A stretch of 34,443 nucleotides of DNA. Source: Brevibacterium sp. p3-SID960. Its GTDB lineage: Bacteria; Actinomycetota; Actinomycetes; Actinomycetales; Brevibacteriaceae. Below the pieces are notes generated by a model. It was given only the letters and a program-made list of their open reading frames with translations, did not search any database and was not told the origin of the DNA. Location: the NCBI RefSeq assembly GCF_025144725.1, contig NZ_JALXKS010000037.1:1-34443 (forward strand), in the 5' to 3' direction. The translations under genes and the position numbers were made by a program. Below are positions 7,339-14,183 of the stretch, piece by piece (within the stretch, counting starts at the first letter, position 1; every line of letters starts with the position of its first letter).

Positions 7339-8706
7339 ATGACCGAAAGCCGACTCTGGCTGCTGTGCGATGCCCGTGCCACCCACCGGCAGGGCAGGGT
7401 GGCGATCGCCCAGCGGCAGCACGAGCGATTTGCCGGGATGGTTACCTTCGCGCGTGCCCGGTCACCCTTCTACCGCCGGTTGTACCAGCACCTGCCCGAG
7501 CACGTCACGGACCCGACGATGCTGCCGGTCACGAGCAAGGCCGAGCTGATGTCCCACTTCGATGACTGGGTGACCGACCGGGAGGCCACCCTGTCCGCCG
7601 CGCGGGCATTCGTCGGGGATCCCGCCTTGGTGGGCGAGAAGTTCCGCGGCCGCTACACGGTGGGGACAACCTCCGGAACCACCGGCACCCGGGGCATCTT
7701 CCTGCTGGACGAGCGGTCCCTCGCGGTGACTACCGCCCTGCTGGCGCGGTTGCTCAGTGCTTGGCTCACCCCTGCCGATCTGCTTCGCATCATTGCCCGC
7801 GGCGGGCGCGTTGCCATGATCACCGCCACCGGGGGCCACTACGCCTCCGCGGCCGCGGCTGCCGCGCTGCGCAGGAACCGGTTTGGCCGCAGCCGGATCG
7901 GGGTGTTCGGCGTGCATACGCCCATGACGCAGCTGGTCTCTGGGCTCAACCGCCTCCGTCCGGCCATTCTTGCCCCGTACGCCACGATGGGCGCGCTGCT
8001 GGCCGCTGAGCAGCGCGCCGGCCGCCTGCACATCGATCCGGCGTTGGTGGTCTTGTCCGCCGAGGGCCTTCCCGCAGGGGAGCACGACACGATCTCCGCC
8101 GCGTTCGGCGCCAAGGTCCGCCAGGGCTACGCCGCCACCGAGTGCCCCTTCCTCACCTACAGCTGCCAGTACGGGTGGCTCCACGTCAACAGCGACTGGG
8201 TTCTCCTCGAGCCGGTCGACGCCGCTCACCGCCCGCTCCCCCCGGGTCAGACATCGCACACCACCTTGCTCAGCAACCTCGCGAACAGGGTCCAGCCGAT
8301 CCTGCGTTACGACCTCGGCGACGTCGTCTTCGTCCGGCCTGATCCCTGCCCGTGCGGCGACCCGCTGCCCGCTATCCGGGTGCAGGGCCGCACCGCTGAC
8401 CTGCTCGCTTTTCACACCCCCGCCGGCGCGTCGGTGACGCTCCCGTCGCTGACCATCACTTCGCTGCTCGACCGCGTTCCCGGCGTGGAGCTGTTCCAGC
8501 TCGTGCACACCGCTCCTGCCCACCTCGAGGTCCGTCTGCAACCCGCCGCCGGGACCGACCCGGAGCACGTCCGGCAGATGGTGCACGCAGAGATCCGGCG
8601 CCTGCTGGGGGACCACGGACTCGACCACGTCATCGTGGCCCGCGGCGAGGGACCACCCCAGCCAACTCCGGGGGGCAAGTTCCGCGCGGTGATCCCGCTG
8701 CGCTGA
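7339..8706 (+). CDS. Phenylacetate-CoA ligase (PaaK/CapK)-like adenylate-forming enzyme
   Basis: A 455-residue ANL-superfamily protein that should activate a carboxylic acid as an acyl-adenylate. The ATP-binding P-loop is TVGTTSGTTGTRG (about residues 111-123), followed by YAATECP (motif A5-like), LRYDLGDVV (the hinge Asp region) and a C-terminal GGKFR that supplies the catalytic lysine of the small domain. A cysteine pair CPCGDPLP before the hinge is typical of PaaK relatives and may bind metal. The ATG at 7339 is preceded by AAGGAG with six bases spacing; longer readings lack one. It stands alone on the plus strand between minus-strand genes. The acyl substrate and whether a CoA, a carrier protein or another amine accepts it cannot be told from sequence. 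Confidence 0.85.
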   Translation: MTESRLWLLCDARATHRQGRVAIAQRQHERFAGMVTFARARSPFYRRLYQHLPEHVTDPTMLPVTSKAELMSHFDDWVTDREATLSAARAFVGDPALVGEKFRGRYTVGTTSGTTGTRGIFLLDERSLAVTTALLARLLSAWLTPADLLRIIARGGRVAMITATGGHYASAAAAAALRRNRFGRSRIGVFGVHTPMTQLVSGLNRLRPAILAPYATMGALLAAEQRAGRLHIDPALVVLSAEGLPAGEHDTISAAFGAKVRQGYAATECPFLTYSCQYGWLHVNSDWVLLEPVDAAHRPLPPGQTSHTTLLSNLANRVQPILRYDLGDVVFVRPDPCPCGDPLPAIRVQGRTADLLAFHTPAGASVTLPSLTITSLLDRVPGVELFQLVHTAPAHLEVRLQPAAGTDPEHVRQMVHAEIRRLLGDHGLDHVIVARGEGPPQPTPGGKFRAVIPLR

Positions 8707-8846
8707 CCGGCTACGAAGCGTCCGTCCTGTCCCGGCGGGGCGGGTCCCGCGCATAACCTGTGACGGTTAGCGAGAAGGGGCGGCGAGCCGCAGCTTTTCC
8801 TTGGCGGCTCCGAGCGTCTTTGATCCTGTCCCTGAAGTGCCGGGAG

Positions 8847-9446
8847 TCAGAGCCCGAACGCGCCACCCTCAACGAGGATGAATACCCCGAGACCGATCAA
8901 GACGATCGGGAACAGCACGTGCTCCCAGCGTTCGAGCACCTCGGCGATCGGCCGGCGAGTCGCAACGAACTTCGCCAGCACGACGAGCACCGCGACGAGA
9001 GCGAGGAACACGACGCAGTACGCGATGACGGCGGCCGGTCCCACGCTGAGGAAGACTGGAACATACACGCCGATGTTGTCCCCGCCGTTGGCGAAGGTGA
9101 CAGCGGCGACGGTCAGCACGGCGACGTTCTTACCACTGACCTTCGCCTCATCATCATCGTCGTCGTCTCCGCGCCACGCTTGCCAGGCCGCCCACACGCC
9201 GAGGAGCAACGGGATGAGCCCGAAGTAGGGAATGGCTTGCGGGGGCAGGAACGCATCCGCTCCCAACGTGACGAGCACGGCGGCGGCCAGGATGCCGCCG
9301 AACCCGAGATACTGCCCGGCCAAGATCCGGGCCGTTGTGCCCCGCTGGCCCGCACCGCGGGCGAAGAACAGCGAGAGCACGATGATGTCGTCGATGTTGG
9401 TGACAATGAACAGGCCGATCGCCTGCAACACGGATGACAGGATCAT
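8847..9446 (-). CDS. cadD: CadD-family cadmium resistance transporter
   Basis: A 199-residue membrane protein with about six helices. It begins MILSSVLQAIGLFIVTNIDD; the Asn-Asp-Asp in helix 1 and a second FANGGDNIGVY motif in the middle form the repeated charged pair typical of CadD/LysE-like exporters. A run of six aspartates, followed by glutamate and lysine, in the central cytoplasmic loop may collect metal ions. CadD proteins of Gram-positive bacteria confer cadmium resistance by export. The ATG at 9446 overlaps the stop of the second cmtR gene as ATGA and has GGAGG upstream, so the two genes form one operon under CmtR control. It ends convergently with the PaaK-like gene. Confidence 0.9.
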   Translation of the reverse strand: MILSSVLQAIGLFIVTNIDDIIVLSLFFARGAGQRGTTARILAGQYLGFGGILAAAVLVTLGADAFLPPQAIPYFGLIPLLLGVWAAWQAWRGDDDDDDEAKVSGKNVAVLTVAAVTFANGGDNIGVYVPVFLSVGPAAVIAYCVVFLALVAVLVVLAKFVATRRPIAEVLERWEHVLFPIVLIGLGVFILVEGGAFGL

Positions 9447-9802
9447 GCGCCCGCCTCCACCTTGCAGCACTTTGGCACGGAGCACGCAGGGTCAATGCAG
9501 CCGGCCCCCTGGTCGACCGCCAAAGTTGTTTCCAGCAACGCAGTCAGCGCGCGGGCCAGGTGCGGGTCAGCGATCTCGTACCGGGTTTTCCTGCCTTCCG
9601 GTTCTGCCACCACGATGCCGCAGTCCCGCAGGCACGCCAGGTGATTGGAGACATTCGACCGCGACAGGCCCAGCTCTCGGCTCATCACCGCCGGATGGTT
9701 CGGCCCCTCAAGCAGCATCAGCAGGATGCGGGAGCGCGTCGGGTCAGCCATGGCACGGCCTAGGCGGTTCATCACGTCAAGATGATTGGTAATGGTCAGC
9801 AC
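9443..9802 (-). CDS. cmtR: CmtR-like ArsR-family metal sensor (copy 2)
   Basis: A 119-residue repressor, close to copy 1: residues 11-29 (MNRLGRAMADPTRSRILL) and the recognition region SNVSNHLACLR are nearly the same. From the GTG at 9802 the metal-ligand cysteines are again 57, 61 and 102, with extra cysteines at 107, 112 and 113. A reading from 9922 exists, but its first 40 residues have no family resemblance and would run through the operator, so GTG at 9802 is preferred; TACAGT sits seven bases upstream, consistent with a leaderless mRNA. It is coupled to cadD by an ATGA overlap and very likely represses it. Two CmtR paralogues in one island could cross-regulate each other's pumps. Confidence 0.92.
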   Translation of the reverse strand: MLTITNHLDVMNRLGRAMADPTRSRILLMLLEGPNHPAVMSRELGLSRSNVSNHLACLRDCGIVVAEPEGRKTRYEIADPHLARALTALLETTLAVDQGAGCIDPACSVPKCCKVEAGA

Positions 9803-9809
9803 TCGATGA

Positions 9810-9831
9810 ACTGTACATTGTTCGCTGAACA
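9810..9831 (-). promoter_or_regulatory. Promoter -10 and operator of cmtR2-cadD
   Basis: TACAGT (9815-9810, minus strand) lies seven bases before the GTG start. Immediately upstream is the perfect inverted repeat TGTTC-GCT-GAACA (9819-9831), well placed between -35 and -10 to act as the CmtR operator. Such a repeat is not seen at cmtR copy 1, so the operator assignment is inference. Confidence 0.5.
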
Positions 9832-9991
9832 CGACGCAACTTGCCCGCTCAGTGGAGAACTGCTGCCCGCCGAGGTTTTGTATCCGGTCCTTGGGTGCAG
9901 GTTTACGCGTGATGCTGACCACCAGATAGTTGATTTGCCCTCATGGGACTAATCTCGGCTTCAACCCCGCTGGTGCGCCAAGAGGAGGGTC

Positions 9992-10633
9992 ATGCCGAGG
10001 ATGTCCGCCGTGGAAGCCTCATTCTGTCGCAGCCGACCGTGGCGCCTTCTGGCACGGCGAATGGTCCCCTGGGTGACTCAGGGCTTGCCTGTCGCCGGCA
10101 ACGTGCTCGAGATCGGTGGGGGTAGCGGAGCGATGGCCGAAGCGATCGCTCGGGTCCACCCCCAGGTGCACCTCACCACGACCGACGCCGACCCCGCGAT
10201 GGTCAAGGCTGCGCAGCGGCGCCTCGCCCGACTCCCCACTGCTCAAGCGCGCCGAGCCGATGCCACCCGACTGCCGTTCAATGACCAGTCGTTCGACATG
10301 GTCCTGAGCTTCCTCATGCTCCATCACGTGATCGAGTGGGAACACGCGGTGACGGAGGCGGCGCGGGTCCTGCGACCCGGCGGGTCCTTCGTGGGATACG
10401 ACCTGCTTGCCTCACGGTTGGCATCCCTGGTGCACGTGGCCGACCGTTCTGCGCACCGACTCATCGAACCCGCAACCTTCGAACCGGTCCTGGCACAGGC
10501 TGGCCTCGGCCCGCTCCGCGTCCGGGTCTCCTTCGGCGGTCGGGTCCTGCGCTTCATCGCTCAGAAGCCAGACATAGTCCAGGACGATCCTGGCAGCGAC
10601 AAGGACGCGCCCGCGTCGAAAAGCCATGGGTAA
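9992..10633 (+). CDS. Class I SAM-dependent methyltransferase
   Basis: A 213-residue soluble protein with a Rossmann-like methyltransferase fold: motif I VLEIGGGSG at residues 38-46, an acidic residue after strand 2 (TTTDADP), the motif LPFNDQSFDMVLSFLMLHH, and LRPGGSFVGYD. It resembles UbiE/Methyltransf_11 proteins. It lacks the conserved cysteines of ArsM arsenite methyltransferases, so arsenic methylation is unlikely. The start at 9992 is supported by AGGAGG five bases upstream. It is divergent from cmtR2-cadD and may share their control region, which is the only hint of a metal connection. The substrate is unknown. Confidence 0.85.
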   Translation: MPRMSAVEASFCRSRPWRLLARRMVPWVTQGLPVAGNVLEIGGGSGAMAEAIARVHPQVHLTTTDADPAMVKAAQRRLARLPTAQARRADATRLPFNDQSFDMVLSFLMLHHVIEWEHAVTEAARVLRPGGSFVGYDLLASRLASLVHVADRSAHRLIEPATFEPVLAQAGLGPLRVRVSFGGRVLRFIAQKPDIVQDDPGSDKDAPASKSHG

Positions 10634-10643
10634 CCCAGTGGCT
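10622..10643. terminator. Possible hairpin at the methyltransferase 3' end
   Basis: AGCCATGGGT and ACCCAGTGGCT form an inverted repeat of about ten pairs with one bulge, overlapping the stop codon. No T-run follows, so termination is uncertain. The 270 bases after it, up to lspA, show no gene. Confidence 0.3.
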
Positions 10644-10917
10644 GCGAGGAGACGGCTCCGAGCGGCCTGGGTGGGCACGAAACAAGGTCATCAAGCCCGA
10701 CCCCTGTACCGGGCGGGCGCGCCCCCGGAATCGGAACCGCTCAAGCGCTCTGCGCGTCTGCTGCTAGCGCGACCGGCAGGATGCGCCTTAGGATCTGCCG
10801 GCTCAACCACATCCCAGCAATCCCTCGCAACTGCTTCGTCATTGTGTGAGGCGCACCCCGTCGACGACAGCCAGGTGAACCTATACACAGCGCTGAGCTA
10901 GTGGCAGCCGATCTAGT

Positions 10918-11433
10918 TCAGGACGTGTTCCCGTCCCTCATGCCGGACGCAGGCTCCCGCAGCATCCCGAGGACCAGTCCCGCCACCCCGACGGTGACGA
11001 AGACGTCGGCCGCGTTGAAGGTGGGGAACCAGCCGGTGTGCAGGTAATCCACCACGCCGGCCCCGCCCAGTCGATCTACAAAGTTCCCCAGGGCCCCGCC
11101 CAGCAGCAGGACCGCTCCGCCTCGGGCCACTGTGCCCATAACACGGACGTTCGCCAGCAAATACCACACCAATCCGGCGAGGACCAGCCCGGTCCCGGCG
11201 ATCACCATCCAGGCGGGTAAGGACGCCCCGAGGCTGAAAGCCACCCCCGGATTGTAAAAGACGCGCAAGCTGATCCAGCCCAGATCGACTACCTGCCCGG
11301 CGGGTAACGCGGTCTGAGCCAGGACCTTGAGCCCCAGATCCACCAGTGCCAGGATCCCCGCCCCGCCCAACAGCCCGACCACCTCGCGAGGCCGGAGCCG
11401 TGCAGATGTAGTGGTCACCGGCTGATCAGGCAT
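10918..11433 (-). CDS. lspA: Lipoprotein signal peptidase II (LspA)
   Basis: A 171-residue membrane aspartyl protease that cuts signal peptides of prolipoproteins. Four hydrophobic helices are visible. The two catalytic motifs are present: GNFVDR with Asp120 and FNAADVF with Asp143, plus the family motif FYNPGVAFSL near residue 59-68. The start MPDQPV at 11433 is chosen because the family begins there; a GTG at 11547 would add 38 unrelated residues. An LspA relative, PbrC, is part of known lead-resistance operons, and island-borne lspA genes are often found with metal pumps, so this is probably not the housekeeping copy. It could also serve the lipoproteins encoded nearby (CueP, TlpA, DUF305). 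It has no adjacent same-strand partner here. Confidence 0.9.
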   Translation of the reverse strand: MPDQPVTTTSARLRPREVVGLLGGAGILALVDLGLKVLAQTALPAGQVVDLGWISLRVFYNPGVAFSLGASLPAWMVIAGTGLVLAGLVWYLLANVRVMGTVARGGAVLLLGGALGNFVDRLGGAGVVDYLHTGWFPTFNAADVFVTVGVAGLVLGMLREPASGMRDGNTS

Positions 11434-11765
11434 GTCGAGACCAGACGGTGGGGCGCCAATCCGTGGCCGGCCGGCGCCTGGGCACCCGTACCCGGCAGCG
11501 GCGAGGCTGCCGCAACGGCCAACGCAGGCCCAAACCTGTCCCATCACTCTTTATCGTCACCCTCAGATGCTACCGGTGCAGGCCATTGTCTCTCTGTGAG
11601 GAGCAGGACGGACTGGGCCCCACCCCCTGATACGACCACCTTCCGAACGGCCCGCCCGGTGCGCTCACCGCCGCCAGCGACTAGGTCCACCGCTCCAAGC
11701 CCGCAGGACCGTCGGATTGGAAGAGCTTAAGAATGACGAGGAATCCCATAGGTAATGTTGGGCAG
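11434..11765. other. Intergenic region between lspA and the metallothionein-like gene
   Basis: These 332 bases separate divergent genes. No protein frame with a ribosome site is visible. Close to the right end AGAGCTTAAGAATGA could contain a -10 element for the small gene at 11766, but no clear operator palindrome is seen. Confidence 0.35.
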
Positions 11766-11900
11766 ATGGATATGACATGTGCGGATTGCGGATGTGTGGT
11801 CAACCGAGGCGTAGTCGTGCGCGCCTGCGGCCGATATCCCGATTGCTGCTGCCGGGACTTGTCTCTCGCCGGGGACAGCAGCGCTCCGCGAGACGAGTAG
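11766..11900 (+). CDS. Small Cys-rich protein, candidate MymT-like metallothionein
   Basis: A 44-residue frame from ATG 11766 (or ATG 11772) to TAG 11900 with seven cysteines: 5, 8, 10, 21, 27, 28 and 29. The spacing C-x2-C-G-C, a Val-rich middle, then C and a CCC-x-D-L end recalls M. tuberculosis MymT, a copper metallothionein of similar size (CGC-x-V, then C-x-C-x-D-x-L). A protein like this would bind Cu(I) in a thiolate cluster in the cytosol. It lies between lspA and a likely copper-regulated gene pair. The ribosome site is weak and no operator is recognised upstream, so it may be missed by gene finders. It is too short for alignment to be strong proof; an alternative is a zinc-ribbon fragment, but no partner domain is present. 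Confidence 0.6.
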   Translation: MDMTCADCGCVVNRGVVVRACGRYPDCCCRDLSLAGDSSAPRDE

Positions 11901-12032
11901 TCCCGATTCACGGAACCTCCTTGCTCCGCCCCCTGACGCCGGTAGACGAGCGAAGCTTTCCCGATTCCTTCGGAGAGCCTTCGGGGCGGAGGCTGGCGCT
12001 ATGCGGGCGGGCTGTCCTGGTTGAGGGCAGGC

Positions 12033-12698
12033 TCACTGCTTTGCGTGGAAGTCGAAATGCAGGGTCGGGTAGGCGTAGACATCCGCGACGGTCATCACGG
12101 GGGTGAAGAAGGGGTCCCAGCGGGTTGGAAACGCCATGTGCAGGGCCAGCGATCGCTGGGATTCGTTCTCCAGACTGGTGCCGAGGGCGGCGGTGACCCG
12201 GCGTAGCTTGCTCGCCATGCGGTGACGGTTGCACGCGGGCTGCGGCCCGGGACCCCAGTAGTTGACACTGTCGAATGGACGGGCGCCCGCGTTGAGGAGA
12301 CGCGCGAATGCGGGGTTGAGAGCGGGCGGAAGATGGCCGAAGATCTTGACCAAGGGCAACAGGTTTCGGACCACCATATAGCCGAACACCATATGGAACA
12401 GCAGTTCCTCGTTGCTCCAACCGGTGCCGGCACTGCGCCGGCGCAGGTCAGCATCCCCAGCCCGGGCCAGGGCGTCTTCTAACTCGGCGCAAGCTCGACG
12501 GTATCCGTCCGTGATTGCAGAGCGGTCCACGGTCGCCCACTTTCGGTCGGGCACCGACTCCCGGCTTCCCTCGGCCCCATCGTCACCCACGTCCCTGCCG
12601 CGGTCAATGGTCGAATAGTGGAGGCGGCGCAGTCGTGTGACCGGGTGGGGTGTCAGAGCTGACGCTTCAAACTCTCCACGGCGGAAGGCATAGGGCAT
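12033..12698 (-). CDS. DinB-like four-helix-bundle protein
   Basis: A 221-residue protein resembling the DinB/YfiT superfamily, whose members bind a divalent metal through three histidines and often act as thiol-dependent (mycothiol or bacillithiol) transferases. Visible are GWSNEELLFHMVFGY with the first helix histidine and a C-terminal YPTLHFDFHAKQ with two more, the usual ligand layout. The ATG at 12698 lies ten bases after TATACC in the palindrome at 12707-12716, so a leaderless mRNA is plausible; a GTG start inside, near the ATVDRS segment, is another option because the first 50 residues look unconserved. It is divergent from the SGNH hydrolase gene and shares its control region. The reaction is unknown; a role in thiol chemistry under metal stress is only a guess. 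Confidence 0.7.
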   Translation of the reverse strand: MPYAFRRGEFEASALTPHPVTRLRRLHYSTIDRGRDVGDDGAEGSRESVPDRKWATVDRSAITDGYRRACAELEDALARAGDADLRRRSAGTGWSNEELLFHMVFGYMVVRNLLPLVKIFGHLPPALNPAFARLLNAGARPFDSVNYWGPGPQPACNRHRMASKLRRVTAALGTSLENESQRSLALHMAFPTRWDPFFTPVMTVADVYAYPTLHFDFHAKQ

Positions 12699-12706
12699 GT
12701 CAAATC

Positions 12707-12716
12707 GGGTATACCC
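12707..12716. promoter_or_regulatory. Palindrome GGGTATACCC at the DinB-like gene promoter
   Basis: A perfect ten-base palindrome covers a possible -10 (TATACC on the minus strand) just before the start at 12698. Its GGGTA and TACCC halves are those of CsoR/RicR-family copper operators, but fused in inverted order, so binding by such a repressor is possible rather than certain. Confidence 0.4.
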
Positions 12717-12774
12717 TTTTTGACACTCCGAACCTCCGCTCTTTTTGAGCCCTTAGCACTAGTGGGTGCTTCGC

Positions 12775-12795
12775 ATATACCGTCTGGGGTATATT
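12775..12795 (+). promoter_or_regulatory. CsoR/RicR-like operator and -10 of the SGNH hydrolase gene
   Basis: ATATACC-N6-GGTATAT is a perfect inverted repeat (12775-12794). Its right half contains TATATT (12790-12795), a good -10 hexamer that ends six bases before the GTG at 12802. This supports both repression through the -10 and a leaderless transcript. It has one base less between halves than the site at 18645. Confidence 0.55.
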
Positions 12796-12801
12796 GGCCG
12801 C

Positions 12802-13458
12802 GTGGGTATCGCATTACGGCGCGGCCGCGCACAATCACGCAACCACATGATGCATTGGGCACAACCCCAAGAAGGCACGCTGACCTATGTGGCACTTGGC
12901 GACTCGGCAGGCGTTGGCGTCGGAGTGGATGACCCCGCCCGAGGCTATGTCGGCGTGATCGCCAAACGACTTGCGGAGGTCACCGGTGAGACAGTCCGGG
13001 TCGTGAATCTATCGACCTATGGGGCAAGAGCCAAGAATGTACTGGACGCGCAGCTACCAAAGCTTGCTGAGGTCACGGCACCGGATTTCGTGACCTGCGT
13101 GATCGGTAGCAACGATGTGGCCTGGGCACCAGCTTTCAAGACTGACGACTTCGCACGCGATATGACAGCGGTCGCTTCGAAACTGCCCCAGGGAGCGGTG
13201 ATGGGTCTGGTGCCGAATTTCCTGCACTGGCCATACGACCGCCGCGCAGTTAGAGCGAACCACGCGATACGACAAGCAGCCAGCCTGCACGGTCACGCCA
13301 TTGCTGACATTGATACTGCAACCAAAGCACTGTCGCTTCGCGAGTATCTGGCGACGTTCTCGGGCGACTACTTTCACCCCAACGCGACGGGCCACGCCCT
13401 GTGGGCTGATGCAATCTGGGAACAGCTCGCCGATCAGCTCACTGCTTCTGCCTCATAA
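12802..13458 (+). CDS. SGNH/GDSL-family hydrolase
   Basis: A 218-residue hydrolase of the SGNH superfamily, which includes esterases, lipases and acyl hydrolases. Block I is ALGDSAGVG with the nucleophile Ser35, block II has Gly in NLSTYGARA, block III is VIGSNDV with the oxyanion Asn, and block V is DYFHPNATGH with the Asp-x2-His pair. No signal peptide is seen, so it is probably cytoplasmic. The GTG at 12802 is preferred because a -10 ends six bases before it; ATG at 12847 is an alternative with no ribosome site, and an upstream reading from 12766 would put the operator inside the gene. Base use is less GC-rich than neighbours, hinting at separate origin. The copper-type operator is odd for such an enzyme. 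Confidence 0.85.
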   Translation: MGIALRRGRAQSRNHMMHWAQPQEGTLTYVALGDSAGVGVGVDDPARGYVGVIAKRLAEVTGETVRVVNLSTYGARAKNVLDAQLPKLAEVTAPDFVTCVIGSNDVAWAPAFKTDDFARDMTAVASKLPQGAVMGLVPNFLHWPYDRRAVRANHAIRQAASLHGHAIADIDTATKALSLREYLATFSGDYFHPNATGHALWADAIWEQLADQLTASAS

Positions 13459-13461
13459 TGG

Positions 13462-13525
13462 GCAGCTCGCATGACATCCGGGTCTGCTGGAATCGCGTTC
13501 GCTCACCGGATGTCATGCGAGCTGC
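13462..13525. terminator. 20-bp perfect inverted repeat between convergent genes
   Basis: GCAGCTCGCATGACATCCGG (13462-13481) is repeated in inverse at 13506-13525 with a 24-base loop. The right arm covers the last codons and stop of cueP, and the left arm lies just after the SGNH hydrolase stop. It could act as a two-way terminator, though no T-run follows. The left arm is in effect an inverted copy of the cueP 3' end, so it may also be a trace of rearrangement. Confidence 0.5.
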
Positions 13526-14094
13526 AGGTCGGTGATGCAGGTGGCACCGTCGTCAGTGGTGGTGAAGTCCGAGGTGCCCGTCCGGCCGTCGTGGCTGATC
13601 TCGATGGTGCCGGTGATGTCGCTGGGCACCCAGAAGCCGACGAATCCGTTGTCGAAGGTGGTGATCTGTTCATCGACCACGGTTTCACCGGTGGTGCTGT
13701 CGGTGATTTGGACGTCGATGGTTTCGTTGCTGAGCTCGCCCTGGCAGGTGGTCAGGCTGTGGTAGAAGCAGTCGTGTGTCTGGTCGACGTAGGGGGCGAT
13801 CGACAGGTAGGACAGGTTCTGCGGCAGGTCCAGGGTCACTTCCTGCGTGTTGTCGGTCAGCACCAGCTCATCGGGATAGACCGATGCGATCAGATCTGCT
13901 GGCCTCTCGGCGATTTCGAGCTGGTCCAGATGATCGATGATCTCGACGGCATCCATGCTTTCGAGATCGAAAGTGGCAAGGAGCTCCGCCTGCGAGCCGG
14001 CGCCGGGTGCTGGTTGGGAGTCTGCTGCCGGGGCGCATCCTGCCAGCACCAGCGAGAGAGCGGCTGTCATGATTGCTGTTCGTTTCACTTTCAT
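13513..14094 (-). CDS. cueP: CueP-family periplasmic copper-binding lipoprotein
   Basis: A 193-residue lipoprotein with lipobox LAGC at Cys20. The mature part has the CueP pattern: VEIIDHLDQL, then Cys109 and Cys117 in THDCFYHSLTTCQG (eight apart as in Salmonella CueP), and Cys186 in ATCITDLQ at the C-terminus. CueP binds periplasmic copper and in Salmonella works with thiol-disulfide partners. Here it is the third gene of tlpA-ccdA-cueP, after an 89-base gap, which places a thiol-reducing relay directly upstream. In this Gram-positive context it would be tethered outside the membrane. Start choice: AAGGAG touches the ATG at 14094, whereas it is six bases from an in-frame GTG at 14088, so the protein may begin two codons later. 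A fragment of a second copy exists at 7061-7099. Confidence 0.9.
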   Translation of the reverse strand: MKVKRTAIMTAALSLVLAGCAPAADSQPAPGAGSQAELLATFDLESMDAVEIIDHLDQLEIAERPADLIASVYPDELVLTDNTQEVTLDLPQNLSYLSIAPYVDQTHDCFYHSLTTCQGELSNETIDVQITDSTTGETVVDEQITTFDNGFVGFWVPSDITGTIEISHDGRTGTSDFTTTDDGATCITDLQLA

Positions 14095-14183
14095 CTCCTT
14101 GTCGTTCGGGCGGGTGCCCGAGGGTCAGCATGCACAGCAGTGACGGCTGCGCGGGGGTGGTCTCGCTGAGTGGTCAGGGGGTG

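Noticed and set aside
9992..10633. Arsenite methyltransferase ArsM as identity of the methyltransferase
   Set aside because: Only one cysteine (residue 12) is present, so the conserved As-binding cysteines of ArsM are missing.
10691..10888. A 65-codon minus-strand frame between the methyltransferase and lspA
   Set aside because: No ribosome site, no hydrophobic or domain pattern, and composition typical of chance frames in GC-rich DNA.
12339..12355. GAAGATGGCCGAAGAT, similar to the CopR boxes
   Set aside because: The period is 10 rather than 11 bases and it lies inside the DinB-like coding sequence.
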